Positions 43,342-52,348 of a stretch of 64,000 bases of DNA are shown here, piece after piece. Origin of the DNA: Jiella mangrovi. Its GTDB lineage: Bacteria; Pseudomonadota; Alphaproteobacteria; Rhizobiales; Rhizobiaceae. Both the position numbers and the translations under genes were made by a program. The stretch's first letter is position 1; each line of letters starts with the position of its first letter. The notes below the pieces were generated by a model. It did not search any database, was not told the DNA's origin, and saw only the letters and a program-made list of their open reading frames with translations. The DNA lies in NCBI RefSeq assembly GCF_017815135.1, contig NZ_JAGJCF010000005.1, positions 62,001-126,000 on the forward strand. The letters run 5' to 3'.

Positions 43342-44829
43342 ATGGCGGAGCCTGCGCGCAAATTCGAGGAAGAGGCGGCGCTCTATCGCGAGGCGCCCAA
43401 CAACATCGAGGCCGAGCAGGCGCTGATCGGCGCGATTCTCGTCAACAACGACGCCTATTACGTTGTCCACGACTTCCTGAAGCCCGATCACTTCTTCGAG
43501 CCGATCCACAAGGAGATCTTCGAAAAGACCTCGGAGATGATCCGGATGGGCAAGATCGCCAATCCGGTGACGATCAAGACCTTCCTCGCCGCCAAGGACA
43601 AGATCGGCGACATGACAGTCGCCCAGTATCTGGCGCGGCTGACGGCCGAAGCGACGACGATCATCAACACCCTCGACTACGGCCGCGCGGTCTATGATCT
43701 GGCGCTGCGCCGCTCGCTGATTGGCATCGGCGAGGAAATGGTGAACCTCGCCTTCGACGCGCCGCTCGACATGGAGCCGAAGGTGCAGATCGAGGAGGCC
43801 GAGCGCCGGCTCTTCTCCCTCGCCGAGACGGGCCGTTACGACGGCGGCTTCCAGTCCTTCACCGATGCGGTCACCGCCGCGGTGCATATGGCGACGGCGG
43901 CCAAGGACCGCGATGGCGGGCTGTCGGGCATCTCGACCGGGATCATGGCGATGGACCGGCTGCTCGGCGGATTGCAGCCGTCGGATCTGATCATCCTCGC
44001 CGGCCGTCCCGCGATGGGCAAGACCTCGCTCGCCACCAATATCGCCTTCAACATCGCCGCCGCCTACGAGCCGGCCGACCAGTCCGACGGTACCTACAAG
44101 GCCAAGAACGGTGGTGTCGTCGGTTTCTTTTCGCTCGAAATGTCGGCCGAGCAGCTGGCGACCCGCATCATTTCCGAGCAGACCGAGATCTCCTCATCGA
44201 AGATCCGCCGCGGTCAGATCAACGACCAGGAGCTGACCAAGCTGATCGGCTGTTCGGAGATGATGCAGCGCCTGCCGCTCTATATCGACCAGACCGGTGG
44301 CATTTCGATCGCCCAGCTTGCGGCCCGTGCCCGCCGGCTGAAGCGTCAACGCGGGCTCGACATGATGGTGATCGACTACGTCCAGCTGATGCAGGGCTCG
44401 TCCAAGGCCTCGGCCCAGAATCGCGTCCAGGAGATCACCGAGATCACCACCGGCCTGAAGGCTCTTGCGAAAGAGCTCGCCGTCCCGATCATCGCCCTGT
44501 CGCAGCTCTCGCGTCAGGTCGAATCGCGCGAGGACAAGCGCCCGCAGCTTTCGGACTTGCGCGAATCCGGCTCGATCGAGCAGGACGCCGACGTCGTCAT
44601 GTTCGTCTATCGTGACGAATACTACCTCGCCAATCGCGAGCCCAAGCCCGGCACCGACGAGCATCTGAAATGGGAGCAGGCGCTGAACGACGCCAGAGGC
44701 AAGGCCGAGGTGATCATCGCCAAGCAGCGCCACGGCCCGACCGCCACCGTGCCGCTCGCCTTCCAGGCCGAGTTCACCCGCTTCGGCGACCTCGCCGACG
44801 AGGACTATCTGCCGGAACGGTTCGAGTAG
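43342..44829 (+). CDS. dnaB: Replicative DNA helicase DnaB
   Basis: The 495-residue hexameric helicase of the replication fork. The N-terminal DnaB domain begins PNNIEAEQALIGAILVNNDAYY; the RecA-like domain has Walker A LAGRPAMGKTSLA, VGFFSLEMSAEQLATR, MMVIDYVQLMQG (Walker B), LSQLSRQVESREDKRP and LRESGSIEQDADVVMFVYRDE. ATG 43342 follows GAGGGG at 10-nt spacing; earlier ATGs at 43300 and 43318 lack a site. In related genomes alr follows directly; here a fimbrial operon is inserted. Confidence 0.96.
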   Translation: MAEPARKFEEEAALYREAPNNIEAEQALIGAILVNNDAYYVVHDFLKPDHFFEPIHKEIFEKTSEMIRMGKIANPVTIKTFLAAKDKIGDMTVAQYLARLTAEATTIINTLDYGRAVYDLALRRSLIGIGEEMVNLAFDAPLDMEPKVQIEEAERRLFSLAETGRYDGGFQSFTDAVTAAVHMATAAKDRDGGLSGISTGIMAMDRLLGGLQPSDLIILAGRPAMGKTSLATNIAFNIAAAYEPADQSDGTYKAKNGGVVGFFSLEMSAEQLATRIISEQTEISSSKIRRGQINDQELTKLIGCSEMMQRLPLYIDQTGGISIAQLAARARRLKRQRGLDMMVIDYVQLMQGSSKASAQNRVQEITEITTGLKALAKELAVPIIALSQLSRQVESREDKRPQLSDLRESGSIEQDADVVMFVYRDEYYLANREPKPGTDEHLKWEQALNDARGKAEVIIAKQRHGPTATVPLAFQAEFTRFGDLADEDYLPERFE

Positions 44830-45639
44830 GCGGTTCGCGTCACATTAGGCCTGATCCGAAAGGATATGTCGCACCGTCATGGTGACGCGGCGTGGAGGCC
44901 GTGTCCGGCCATGCTGGGCACGACTGCCGAGATGCGACTGCCGGAAACAACCCGAGGCCGTAGCCCCGGCGGCGATATGCCGTACGACAGCCGGCCGGTC
45001 CGATGCAGATGCCTGGCCGTCACCGGGTGTCCCGAACGGCCGTTTTGTATTTGGATCCCGCGGCTTGCCCGTACTGTTGCAATTTTGAAGCAGTGCGAAG
45101 TTTTAAAAAATCACTTCATCGACCTGCCCTGTGGTTAGCACGCGTGGCGTGCGGCAGTGCATCCTCCTTGATGCCGCAGGGGCGGAATACGCACGCAGAC
45201 GTTGGGGACCGTGCCGATAATAACTTTAACAGAACGTCACATAAGCTTAGATTCTTGGTTGGGAGCCCGAAGACGCTTTTCCGTTGCGAAAGGCAGCCTG
45301 CACAACCTCATTCGTTAACGCCAGTTAACCTCAATGTTTTTGATAAAAACTTTCTTCGCTCAAATATAATTCTTCAAAATTGCGCTGTAATAAAATGTAT
45401 TGTCGGGCCATGCAATCGATCGTCTGCATGCATTCATTTGATCGTTCAAATATGTTGGCGTACGGATAAATAGTCGTTCGAAGACAAGCGCTTTCGTACA
45501 TTCTGATTTCGGAGAGCAGCGCGACGAATTCGACGCGACGGCGCGTTCGGTAAGTATACGTAGGCGCCTAAACATCAGGCCAAATGGTCTTCGTGCGGCG
45601 GTTGGATGGCCGCCGGGATTAGTCCAAAAGGGGAACCAC
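44830..45639 (+). promoter_or_regulatory. Long, partly AT-rich leader upstream of the fimbrial operon
   Basis: The stretch carries no supported gene. Base composition drops sharply between about 45100 and 45480. Two GTTAAC palindromes (45314-45319 and 45324-45329) lie one helical turn apart and resemble a CtrA box (TTAA-N7-TTAA) with a one-base-shorter spacer (N6). AT-rich leaders of this kind are typical targets of silencing proteins. Operon start sites were not identified. Confidence 0.4.
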
Positions 45640-46158
45640 ATGAAATACGGTATCGTATGTGCAGCCGCCATAACGTCTCTTGGCTTGGGCGTCGCCCCGG
45701 CGATGGCACAGACCGCAACCGACACCATGGGTGTCAGCCTGACGGTCACTTCGGAATGCACTGTCGCATCGGGCGATCTCAGCTTCGGATCGACCGGCCT
45801 GATCGACAGCGCCATCGATGCCGAGGGAACGGTCACCGTGACCTGCACGCAGGCCTCGCCGTTCCAGCTCGGCTTGAGTGCCGGCACGACGACGGGAGCC
45901 ACCGTCTCCCAGCGTCTGCTCACCGACGGCACCAACACTGTGGATTACAATCTCTATCAGGACTCGGCTCACGCAACGGTCTGGGGCGACACCCAGGGCA
46001 CCAACACCGTCTATGTCAGCTCGGCCGCCGGTAGCAGCGGCGACGCCCTGACGGTCTACGGCGAGGTGGCCACCGGCCAGAACGTTCCCGCCGGCAGCTA
46101 CAGCGACACGATCACCGCGACTGTCTGGTACGGTGACAGCATCACCGGTGAAGACTGA
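45640..46158 (+). CDS. Spore coat U (SCPU) domain fimbrial subunit
   Basis: A 172-residue exported pilin. Signal peptide MKYGIVCAAAITSLGLGVAPAMA, then one SCPU domain: TSECTVASGDLSFGSTGLIDSAIDAEGTV ... VTCTQASPF with two Cys for the conserved disulfide, and the C-terminal GSYSDTITATVWY. This is the major-subunit type of archaic (Csu-like) chaperone-usher fimbriae used in surface attachment. First gene of the operon. Confidence 0.88.
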   Translation: MKYGIVCAAAITSLGLGVAPAMAQTATDTMGVSLTVTSECTVASGDLSFGSTGLIDSAIDAEGTVTVTCTQASPFQLGLSAGTTTGATVSQRLLTDGTNTVDYNLYQDSAHATVWGDTQGTNTVYVSSAAGSSGDALTVYGEVATGQNVPAGSYSDTITATVWYGDSITGED

Positions 46159-46165
46159 TCGCAGC

Positions 46166-46600
46166 ATGGGGTTTCGACGCTTTAGCCTGGCCGTCGGCAT
46201 CGCAGTGTCCCTGATGCTGGCCGTCGGTTCCGGCAACGCGGCGAGCCTGCGCGTCTCGCCGATCAGCCTCGACCTGCCGCATGGCACGAAGGCTTCGTCG
46301 GTCCGGGTCTGGAACAACGACCGCCAGCCGGTCACGGTGCAGGCGCGGATCTTCCGCTGGACCCGCAAGGGCGGCAAGGACATCTTGTCGCCGACGCGGG
46401 ATGTCGTTGTCAGTCCGCCGATCGCCACGCTCGCACCGGGGGCGGAGAATGTGATCCGCATCGTGCGGACGAGCAACCGGCCCGTGGAGGGGCGCGAGGC
46501 CTATCGCCTGATCGTCGACCAGATCCCCGACAGGTCCCACGACCGGCCGGGAACGGTTCGCATCCTCGTTCGCCATGCGATTGCCGTCATCTTCAAATGA
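46166..46600 (+). CDS. Fimbrial periplasmic chaperone, single (N-terminal PapD-like) domain
   Basis: A 144-residue protein with signal peptide (SLAVGIAVSLMLAVGSGNA) followed by a PapD N-domain: LRVSPISLDLPHGTKASSVRVWNNDRQPVTVQARIFRW, LAPGAENVIRIVRTSN, and EAYRLIVDQIPD. It stops right after the G1 donor strand (TVRILVRHAIAVIFK). Usual chaperones of this class are about 240 residues with a second domain; none is present, and the usher frame begins 26 bp before this stop. Either a genuinely one-domain chaperone or a deleted form. No frameshift continuation was found. Confidence 0.75.
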   Translation: MGFRRFSLAVGIAVSLMLAVGSGNAASLRVSPISLDLPHGTKASSVRVWNNDRQPVTVQARIFRWTRKGGKDILSPTRDVVVSPPIATLAPGAENVIRIVRTSNRPVEGREAYRLIVDQIPDRSHDRPGTVRILVRHAIAVIFK

Positions 46601-49034
46601 CAGAGCGGCGGCCAGCCTCGTGCTGTCCGCCGCCCTGCTTCTGTCGGCGGCGGGGCTGGCCGATGCGACCGGCCTCGACATGTCGGTTCTCGACACGCCG
46701 GGGCCGGCGGCTCCTGCTGCCGGGACGTTGGCGCCGGTCGATCTGCAGCTCGAGGTCTTCGTTAACGGGGCGCCGACCGGCTTGGTCGCGGAGGTCCACG
46801 AAGAGCCGGACGGCACGTTGACCATGGATCGGGACCAGCTCGGCAATGTCGGGATTCGGCCCGAGCCGTCGGCGGCGATGGCCGACGGCCGCATCGCGCT
46901 GGCGCGGCTGGCCGGTGTCGTCGTCGACTTCGACCCTTCGGCACAGACCCTGTCGTTCACAGCGCCGGATTCGGCAAGGCTGCCGAAGCAACTTTCGGGT
47001 CGAGCGGCCCGCATCGACCCGCTCGACGCCGGCGACCCGCGCAATGCCGTCGTCAGCAGTCCCGGCGCCGTCCTGAACTATACGCTCAATGCGAACACCA
47101 CATACGGGTTCGACAACCACGAGTTCGTCTATGACGGCATTTCAGGCAGCTTCGACGGGCGGGCCTTCGGGGCGCTGGGGGTGGCCGAGCAGTCCTATCT
47201 CCTGGCGAGGGGCGAACTCCGGCGCCTGAATTCCTCCTGGTCCTATTCGGATCCGCAGTCGCTGCGGCGCTACGTCGCCGGTGATCTCATCACCGGAGGC
47301 TTGAGCTGGACGCGGCCGACCCGGCTCCTCGGCTTTCAGGTGCAGCGCAATTTCGGCCTCCGGTCCGGTCTCGTCACCATTCCGATCCCCAGCGTCGCGG
47401 GGACCGCCGCGGTGCCCTCGACCGCAGAGGTCTTCGTCGACAACTCCCGCCGTTTTTCACAGAAGGTCGATGCGGGACCATTCGAGATCGATGACCTTCC
47501 GATCATCACCGGGGCAGGGACGGCCCGGCTGGTCGTCCGTGATGAAAACGGCAACGAGACGGTGACGGAGAGCGACTACTTCGTCTCGGACCGGCTGCTG
47601 CGCGCCGGCCTTGTCGACTATTCCGCCGAGATCGGCGTGCCGCGGACCGGCTTCGGCACCGATTACGACCGCTACGATGCCGATCCTTACGGTTCGGCGA
47701 GCCTGCGCTGGGGCGCAAGCGACCGGCTGACGCTGGAAGGCCACGGCGAGTTCGGAGCCGATCTCGCAGAGGCCGGCATCGGCCTCTCCGCGCCGCTCGG
47801 TGCCTGGGGCGCCGGATCGGTCGCCGGGGCAGCCAGTTCCAGCGCCCTCGGCACAGGCTTTCTCCTCGACGCTTCCGCCGAGACGCAGTTGGGGCACTTC
47901 AAGCTGCGCGGACATGTCCAACGCAGCTTCGGCGATTTCGCGGACATCGCCGCCGTCTCCGCCTGCGACTGCGGTGACGACGACCATGACGACCATGACG
48001 ACGGCCTGGATTTTTCCGGCGGGGTGGCCCGAGCCATCGACCAGGTCACCTTGTCCTTTCCTGCGGCGAAAGGCAGCGTCAGCCTGAGCTACACGGCTGT
48101 GACCGAGAGCGATGGCGAGAGCGGCAAGATCGCCAGCCTGTCCTTCGGCCGCCCGCTGTTCGGGGGCTCCTTCACGGCGACGGCTTCCGCCGACCTCCAA
48201 GACGGAGGGCTCAGCGCCTTCACCAGTTTCTCCATGCCGATCGGTGGCGGCACGACGGCGAGCAGCACGGCCTATGGCAGCGACCCCGCCAGCGGCGTAT
48301 CGATCGCCCTCAGCCACCCGGGCAAGGACGAGGTCGGCAATGTCGCCTGGCAGATTCAGGCGCAAACCGGCGACACCACCCGCGCCAACGCCAGTGCCGG
48401 GGTCAGGACCGGCATTGGCGAGATGCGCGGCCAAGTGCGCCAGTCCGGGTCCGCGACCTGGGCGAATGCCAGCGTGTCGGGGGCGGTGGCGGTGCTCGAC
48501 GACAGCGTCTTTCTCGCCGATCCGATCGACGACGCCTTCGCGGTTGTCGATGCCGGCGGGCCGGGCGTGACGGTGCTTCGCGAGAACCGCCCGGTCGGCA
48601 TCACCGGCGCCAACGGCAAGCTCTTGGTGACCGACCTTCGTTCCTACGAGCGCAACCGCCTCGGCATCGATCCCACCGGAATGCCCCTCGACGCTGATGT
48701 CGAAAGGACCAGGGCGACGATCATCCCGGCCGACCGGAGCGGCGGCGTCGTCACCTTCGGCCGCCAGGCTGCGGGGGGAGCCGCACTGGTCAGCTTCCGC
48801 GACGGGGCCGGCGCGTTTCTGCCGGTCGGCACGACCGGCAGCGTTTCCGAGAGTGGCGACGACGAACCCTTCGTCGTCGGCTATGACGGCCAGGCCTACG
48901 TCAAGGGACTGACCAGCGAGAACCTAGTGGTGCTCCACCTTCCCGACGAAACGACCTGCCACGCCACCTTCGGCTACCGCCCGGCGGACGGCGACCAGGT
49001 GGTGATTTCCGACATTCCCTGCCTCGCGCAATGA
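46575..49034 (+). CDS. Fimbrial outer-membrane usher protein (FimD/PapC family)
   Basis: An 819-residue outer-membrane pore through which fimbrial subunits are assembled. Signal peptide to SAAGLADA, then the N-terminal domain (VDLQLEVFVNGAPTGL), a beta-barrel with plug, and the C-terminal domain with a Cys pair (DETTCHATFGY ... SDIPC). GLSWTRPTRLLGFQVQRNFGLRSGL and VFVDNSRRFSQKVDAGPFEIDDLPI are usher hallmarks. A loop near residues 462-476 reads CDCGDDDHDDHDDG, which could bind metal. It overlaps the chaperone by 26 bp and the next gene by 4 bp. Confidence 0.9.
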   Translation: MRLPSSSNDRAAASLVLSAALLLSAAGLADATGLDMSVLDTPGPAAPAAGTLAPVDLQLEVFVNGAPTGLVAEVHEEPDGTLTMDRDQLGNVGIRPEPSAAMADGRIALARLAGVVVDFDPSAQTLSFTAPDSARLPKQLSGRAARIDPLDAGDPRNAVVSSPGAVLNYTLNANTTYGFDNHEFVYDGISGSFDGRAFGALGVAEQSYLLARGELRRLNSSWSYSDPQSLRRYVAGDLITGGLSWTRPTRLLGFQVQRNFGLRSGLVTIPIPSVAGTAAVPSTAEVFVDNSRRFSQKVDAGPFEIDDLPIITGAGTARLVVRDENGNETVTESDYFVSDRLLRAGLVDYSAEIGVPRTGFGTDYDRYDADPYGSASLRWGASDRLTLEGHGEFGADLAEAGIGLSAPLGAWGAGSVAGAASSSALGTGFLLDASAETQLGHFKLRGHVQRSFGDFADIAAVSACDCGDDDHDDHDDGLDFSGGVARAIDQVTLSFPAAKGSVSLSYTAVTESDGESGKIASLSFGRPLFGGSFTATASADLQDGGLSAFTSFSMPIGGGTTASSTAYGSDPASGVSIALSHPGKDEVGNVAWQIQAQTGDTTRANASAGVRTGIGEMRGQVRQSGSATWANASVSGAVAVLDDSVFLADPIDDAFAVVDAGGPGVTVLRENRPVGITGANGKLLVTDLRSYERNRLGIDPTGMPLDADVERTRATIIPADRSGGVVTFGRQAAGGAALVSFRDGAGAFLPVGTTGSVSESGDDEPFVVGYDGQAYVKGLTSENLVVLHLPDETTCHATFGYRPADGDQVVISDIPCLAQ

Positions 49035-49993
49035 GGGCACGCATGCGTCTGATTTTGGTTTCCGCCCTCGGGGCGTTCGTCCTTCTCCTCGCCTCGGCGG
49101 TGATGCCGGTGCGCCCGGCCGCCGCCGCGACCTGCTCGGTCACCGGCGGGACGTTGGCTTTCGGTGCGGTCGATACGCTCGCGGCCTCGCCGACATCCGC
49201 CGACGGCGATCTGTCGATCAGCTGCAGCGACGCCAGCGCCGCCTCCGTCAGGGTCTGCGTCGGTCTGGGGGCGGGAACGGGCGGGAGCGATGCCGGCTAC
49301 CGGCTCTTGTCCAACGGCGATACGACGCTCTCCTACGGGCTCTATGCCGACTCCGGATTGACGACGGGATGGGGCGCGAACGACGCGGCGGGCCTCGGAG
49401 AGCCGCAAGGCGTGACACTTGCCACCTCCGACGGCTCGGCTTCGGCCGAGATGACGGTCTATGGCCGGGTGCCGGGAAGCCAGACCAGCGCCTCGACCGG
49501 AGCCTACAGCTCCCTCGTCACGGTGACGCTCGCCTATGCCGAAGGCAGCGACCTCGATTGCGCCTCGCCCGCTTCCGCGAGCACTGCCACGGGTAGCCTG
49601 ACAGTCTCGGCCAACGTCGCCGCAAACTGCCTCGTCGTTGCGCAGGACCTCGACTTCGGAACGGCAGGGCTCATCGACGCGGACATTTCGGCCGAGGCCG
49701 ACCTCGACGTCACCTGCACGCCGGGCGCCAGCTATGCCATCGCGATGGGGGCGGGACTCTATTCTGATGGAAGCACCCGGCGCATGCGATCGACGGCGGG
49801 CGATTATGTGTCCTACGGGCTTTATAACGACAGCGGTGGAGCCGTCGCCTGGGGTGATGGCACGAGTTCCGATACGCTTGGGGGAACGGGTGTCGGCGAG
49901 GAGACCGTACCGGTCTATGGCATCGTTCCACCGCAGTCGGCGGCGCCGGGAAACTATTCCGACACCGTGGTGGTGACGATCACCTACCAGTAG
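49031..49993 (+). CDS. Double SCPU-domain fimbrial protein, probable tip subunit
   Basis: A 320-residue exported protein. A signal peptide ends at PAAAA; two SCPU domains follow, the first starting TCSVTGGTLAFGAVD and the second NCLVVAQDLDFGTAGLID, each with its Cys pair and a DLSISC or DLDVTC strand. The C-terminus NYSDTVVVTITYQ ends the second domain. By analogy with CsuE of Acinetobacter it would sit at the fimbrial tip. Start overlaps the usher stop (ATGA). Last gene of the operon; an in-frame ATG at 49043 is an alternative. Confidence 0.85.
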   Translation: MRARMRLILVSALGAFVLLLASAVMPVRPAAAATCSVTGGTLAFGAVDTLAASPTSADGDLSISCSDASAASVRVCVGLGAGTGGSDAGYRLLSNGDTTLSYGLYADSGLTTGWGANDAAGLGEPQGVTLATSDGSASAEMTVYGRVPGSQTSASTGAYSSLVTVTLAYAEGSDLDCASPASASTATGSLTVSANVAANCLVVAQDLDFGTAGLIDADISAEADLDVTCTPGASYAIAMGAGLYSDGSTRRMRSTAGDYVSYGLYNDSGGAVAWGDGTSSDTLGGTGVGEETVPVYGIVPPQSAAPGNYSDTVVVTITYQ

Positions 49994-50138
49994 CGTCTCC
50001 CGCCCTGCGGGCTCCGTAGCGCGTTCACCAGAAAATTTGCGTTGCTGCGGATTGGCGGGGCGCGGCGATTGTCTGATAGGTTCCGCGCGGACCGGGTGGG
50101 GGGCCGGACCGGTTGGCCTTGAAGACGAGAAAGCAATC

Positions 50139-51326
50139 ATGCCCGCAGCGCGTTCGAGCGAATCCGTTTCTCCCACGTCCCGCATGCCGTGGGTCACCAT
50201 CGACACTGAAGCCCTCAAGGCCAATTGGCGCACCCTCGATGCCCTCAGCGGCAGGGCCCGCACCGGCGCTGCGGTGAAGGCTGACGGCTACGGCCTCGGT
50301 GCAACCCGCGTCGCAAAGGCGCTGTTCGAAGCGGGCTGCCGGGACTTTTTCGTCGCCTGGGTGGAAGAGGGCGTCTCGCTCCGCGAAGGTCTCAATGCGG
50401 CAGGATATGGCGACGCGCGGATCTATGTCCTCCAGGGCGTGTACCTTGCAGATGTCCCCGCCTGCCTCGCCGCCCGGCTGATCCCGGTCCTGTCCAATCT
50501 CGCCGAGATCGCGAACTGGTGCGAAGGGCTGGAGCGGGCGGACGCCCGAGCCGCCGCAGCCCTGCAGTTCGAGACCGGGATGAACCGCCTCGGCATCGAT
50601 GCCGGCGAACTTTCGATCGTCAAGGCGGCAATAGCAGGTGGCACCCTCGATGTCCGTCTGATCATGAGCCATCTTGCCAGCGCCGACGAAGGCACCGTGC
50701 AGCGCAAGGCCCAGCACGCCGAATTCCTCGCTCTCACCGAAGCCTTCCCCGGCATCGAGCGCTCGCTGTCCAACTCGGCCGGCAGCTTTCTCGGTCCGGA
50801 CTTCGCCTTCGACCTCGTGCGCCCCGGCATCGCGCTCTATGGCGGCCGCGCCGGCGAACCATCCGACGGCCAGCTGAAACCCGTCGCGACCCTCACTGCG
50901 GCCGTCCTGCAGGTGCGCACCGCCAAGGCCGGCGAAGCCGCCGGCTACGGCGCGGCGGCCAAGCTTTCCCGCGACACCCGCATCGCCACCGTCGGCCTCG
51001 GCTATGCCGACGGCTATCTGCGCGCCGCCTCCGGGGCAGGCGTCCCGCTCCGCGAGACGCGGCCGGGGGCCATGGCTTTCGTCGCCGGCCATCACGTGCC
51101 GGTGCTAGGCCGCGTGTCGATGGACCTGACGCTGCTCGACGTCACGGAGGTTCCGGCCGATCTGGTCGAACCGGGAGTGCGGGCGGAGTTTTTCGGGCCG
51201 AACGTCGCGATCGACGACGTCGCGGACGCGGCGGGGACGATCGCGTATGAGTTGTTGACGGGTTTGGGGAGGCGTGTAGCAAGAATGGCCGTTAAGGACC
51301 TCGACTATTTCAATAGATTGGAATGA
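50139..51326 (+). CDS. alr: Alanine racemase
   Basis: A 395-residue PLP enzyme producing D-alanine for peptidoglycan. The PLP-binding Lys is in TGAAVKADGYGLGA; RPGIALYGG, the second catalytic Tyr region EAAGYGAAAK, TVGLGYADGYLRA and GRVSMDLTLLDVT complete the fold. ATG 50139 is chosen; an upstream extension lacks homology. The last 22 bp overlap the convergent gene 51305-51736. In relatives it lies between dnaB and radA without insertions. Confidence 0.95.
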   Translation: MPAARSSESVSPTSRMPWVTIDTEALKANWRTLDALSGRARTGAAVKADGYGLGATRVAKALFEAGCRDFFVAWVEEGVSLREGLNAAGYGDARIYVLQGVYLADVPACLAARLIPVLSNLAEIANWCEGLERADARAAAALQFETGMNRLGIDAGELSIVKAAIAGGTLDVRLIMSHLASADEGTVQRKAQHAEFLALTEAFPGIERSLSNSAGSFLGPDFAFDLVRPGIALYGGRAGEPSDGQLKPVATLTAAVLQVRTAKAGEAAGYGAAAKLSRDTRIATVGLGYADGYLRAASGAGVPLRETRPGAMAFVAGHHVPVLGRVSMDLTLLDVTEVPADLVEPGVRAEFFGPNVAIDDVADAAGTIAYELLTGLGRRVARMAVKDLDYFNRLE

Positions 51327-51736
51327 GCGCTGGGCGTGATTAATTTTACACCTTTTCTTTCGCCAGCCTTAACTATAATTTTTGCTGACAACAATTGCCC
51401 ATCCGGGCCGATAGTTTTGACTTCATAATTACCACTAGGGATATAGTCGAACTGAAAATAACCTTTGTTGTTCGTGACGACTTCTTTGCACTCACCTTTA
51501 TCTGTGCATATCTTGATCGATTGGTCTGATATAGGAACTTCGGATTCTATACTTTCAGCTTCGGCGAAATCGTATAGGCTTGCGTGATGCCCTCTCGAAA
51601 TTATTTTCGCGCGTTCCTCTGGATCGAGAACGTCCATCGAAACAAGTTGGCCGAAAACGCCTTCAGCGTTCGCAAAAGACGAAAATAATAGCGTCGACGA
51701 AAAAATCGCTACGCGGGGATATAAAAAATTGATCAT
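51305..51736 (-). CDS. Small exported protein with carboxypeptidase-regulatory-like (Ig-like) domain, AT-rich gene
   Basis: A 143-residue protein of unknown function. MINFLYPRVAIFSSTLLFSSFANA is a signal peptide. The part after residue ~70 (IKICTDKGECKEVVTNNKGYFQFDYIPSGNYEVKTIGPDG) resembles the beta-sandwich of carboxypeptidase regulatory-like domains: GYFxFxxIPxGxYxV. ATG 51736 with GTGAG upstream is preferred over the GTG at 51745 that overlaps the previous stop. Codon use is strongly AT-biased compared with all neighbours, implying recent transfer. Confidence 0.7.
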   Translation of the reverse strand: MINFLYPRVAIFSSTLLFSSFANAEGVFGQLVSMDVLDPEERAKIISRGHHASLYDFAEAESIESEVPISDQSIKICTDKGECKEVVTNNKGYFQFDYIPSGNYEVKTIGPDGQLLSAKIIVKAGERKGVKLITPSAHSNLLK

Positions 51737-51741
51737 TTTTC

Positions 51742-52317
51742 TCACTGCTCGGTTGAAAGCACAATTACGGCGTCTAATGTTTCAGACGGGCTAGGATCTA
51801 ACGTCATAGTTTCAAAATTTACCAGTTTAAGTCTCTCGTCATATTTCCCATCTTGTAAAGCTATATTTATAGTATTATGATCTGGATATGAGATGACAAA
51901 GTGTGTAAAGAACCAAGGAGATGAATTCTTAGCATCTATCTTCTTTGGGATGGACGCATTCCACTTGATTTGACTTGCTCCAGAAAAACCCTCTTGGTCC
52001 CATTTTCTGGGTGTTATTCCAATTTTAAACTGTCGAAGATCTATATTGCTATGAGGGATGCCCGCAATCTTTACATTTCCTTGCATCTCAACCATCTCAT
52101 ATCTTGGCGCGCTTATTTCCATCGGGCGCATAAAATTTATTACGATCAGCAGTATTGTAAGATATCCCGCGGCGCCTCCTCCTAGCTTAAACCGGATATT
52201 GTGAAGATTTCCGTTTACATTACCGCTACTCGGCAGAGTCTTGTACAGAAGATATGCCGGTGCAATGGGCAGGAGCACTGTCAATGTCAGCGAAATCAGA
52301 TCAATGAGCGCGTTCAT
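51742..52317 (-). CDS. Membrane-anchored hypothetical protein, AT-rich gene
   Basis: A 191-residue protein that I do not recognise. Two hydrophobic helices near the N-terminus (LIDLISLTLTVLLPIAPAYLLY and GYLTILLIVINFM) are followed by a ~125-residue soluble part with beta-sheet character ending DAVIVLSTEQ. It precedes the exported protein gene by 5 bp, forming a two-gene operon. Very AT-rich codons (AAA, AAT, TTA, ATA). A function at the cell envelope together with its exported partner is inference. Confidence 0.65.
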   Translation of the reverse strand: MNALIDLISLTLTVLLPIAPAYLLYKTLPSSGNVNGNLHNIRFKLGGGAAGYLTILLIVINFMRPMEISAPRYEMVEMQGNVKIAGIPHSNIDLRQFKIGITPRKWDQEGFSGASQIKWNASIPKKIDAKNSSPWFFTHFVISYPDHNTINIALQDGKYDERLKLVNFETMTLDPSPSETLDAVIVLSTEQ

Positions 52318-52338
52318 GTGAGATTCTCGCTATATTTC

Positions 52339-52348
52339 CTTACGTAAG
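52339..52348. promoter_or_regulatory. CTTACGTAAG palindrome upstream of the AT-rich operon
   Basis: A perfect 10-bp palindrome, extendable with one mismatch to TTTCCTTACG / CGTAAGAAAA, 22 bp upstream of the operon start codon. Position suits an operator covering the transcription start. The binding protein is unknown. Confidence 0.35.

Noticed and set aside
45003-45473. Open frame of 156 codons in the leader of the fimbrial operon
   Set aside because: No ribosome-binding site or domain; it runs through a sharp change in base composition, and its residues look random.
48640-48760. Possible phase-variable tract in the fimbrial operon
   Set aside because: No homopolymer or tandem repeat long enough for slipped-strand switching was found here.
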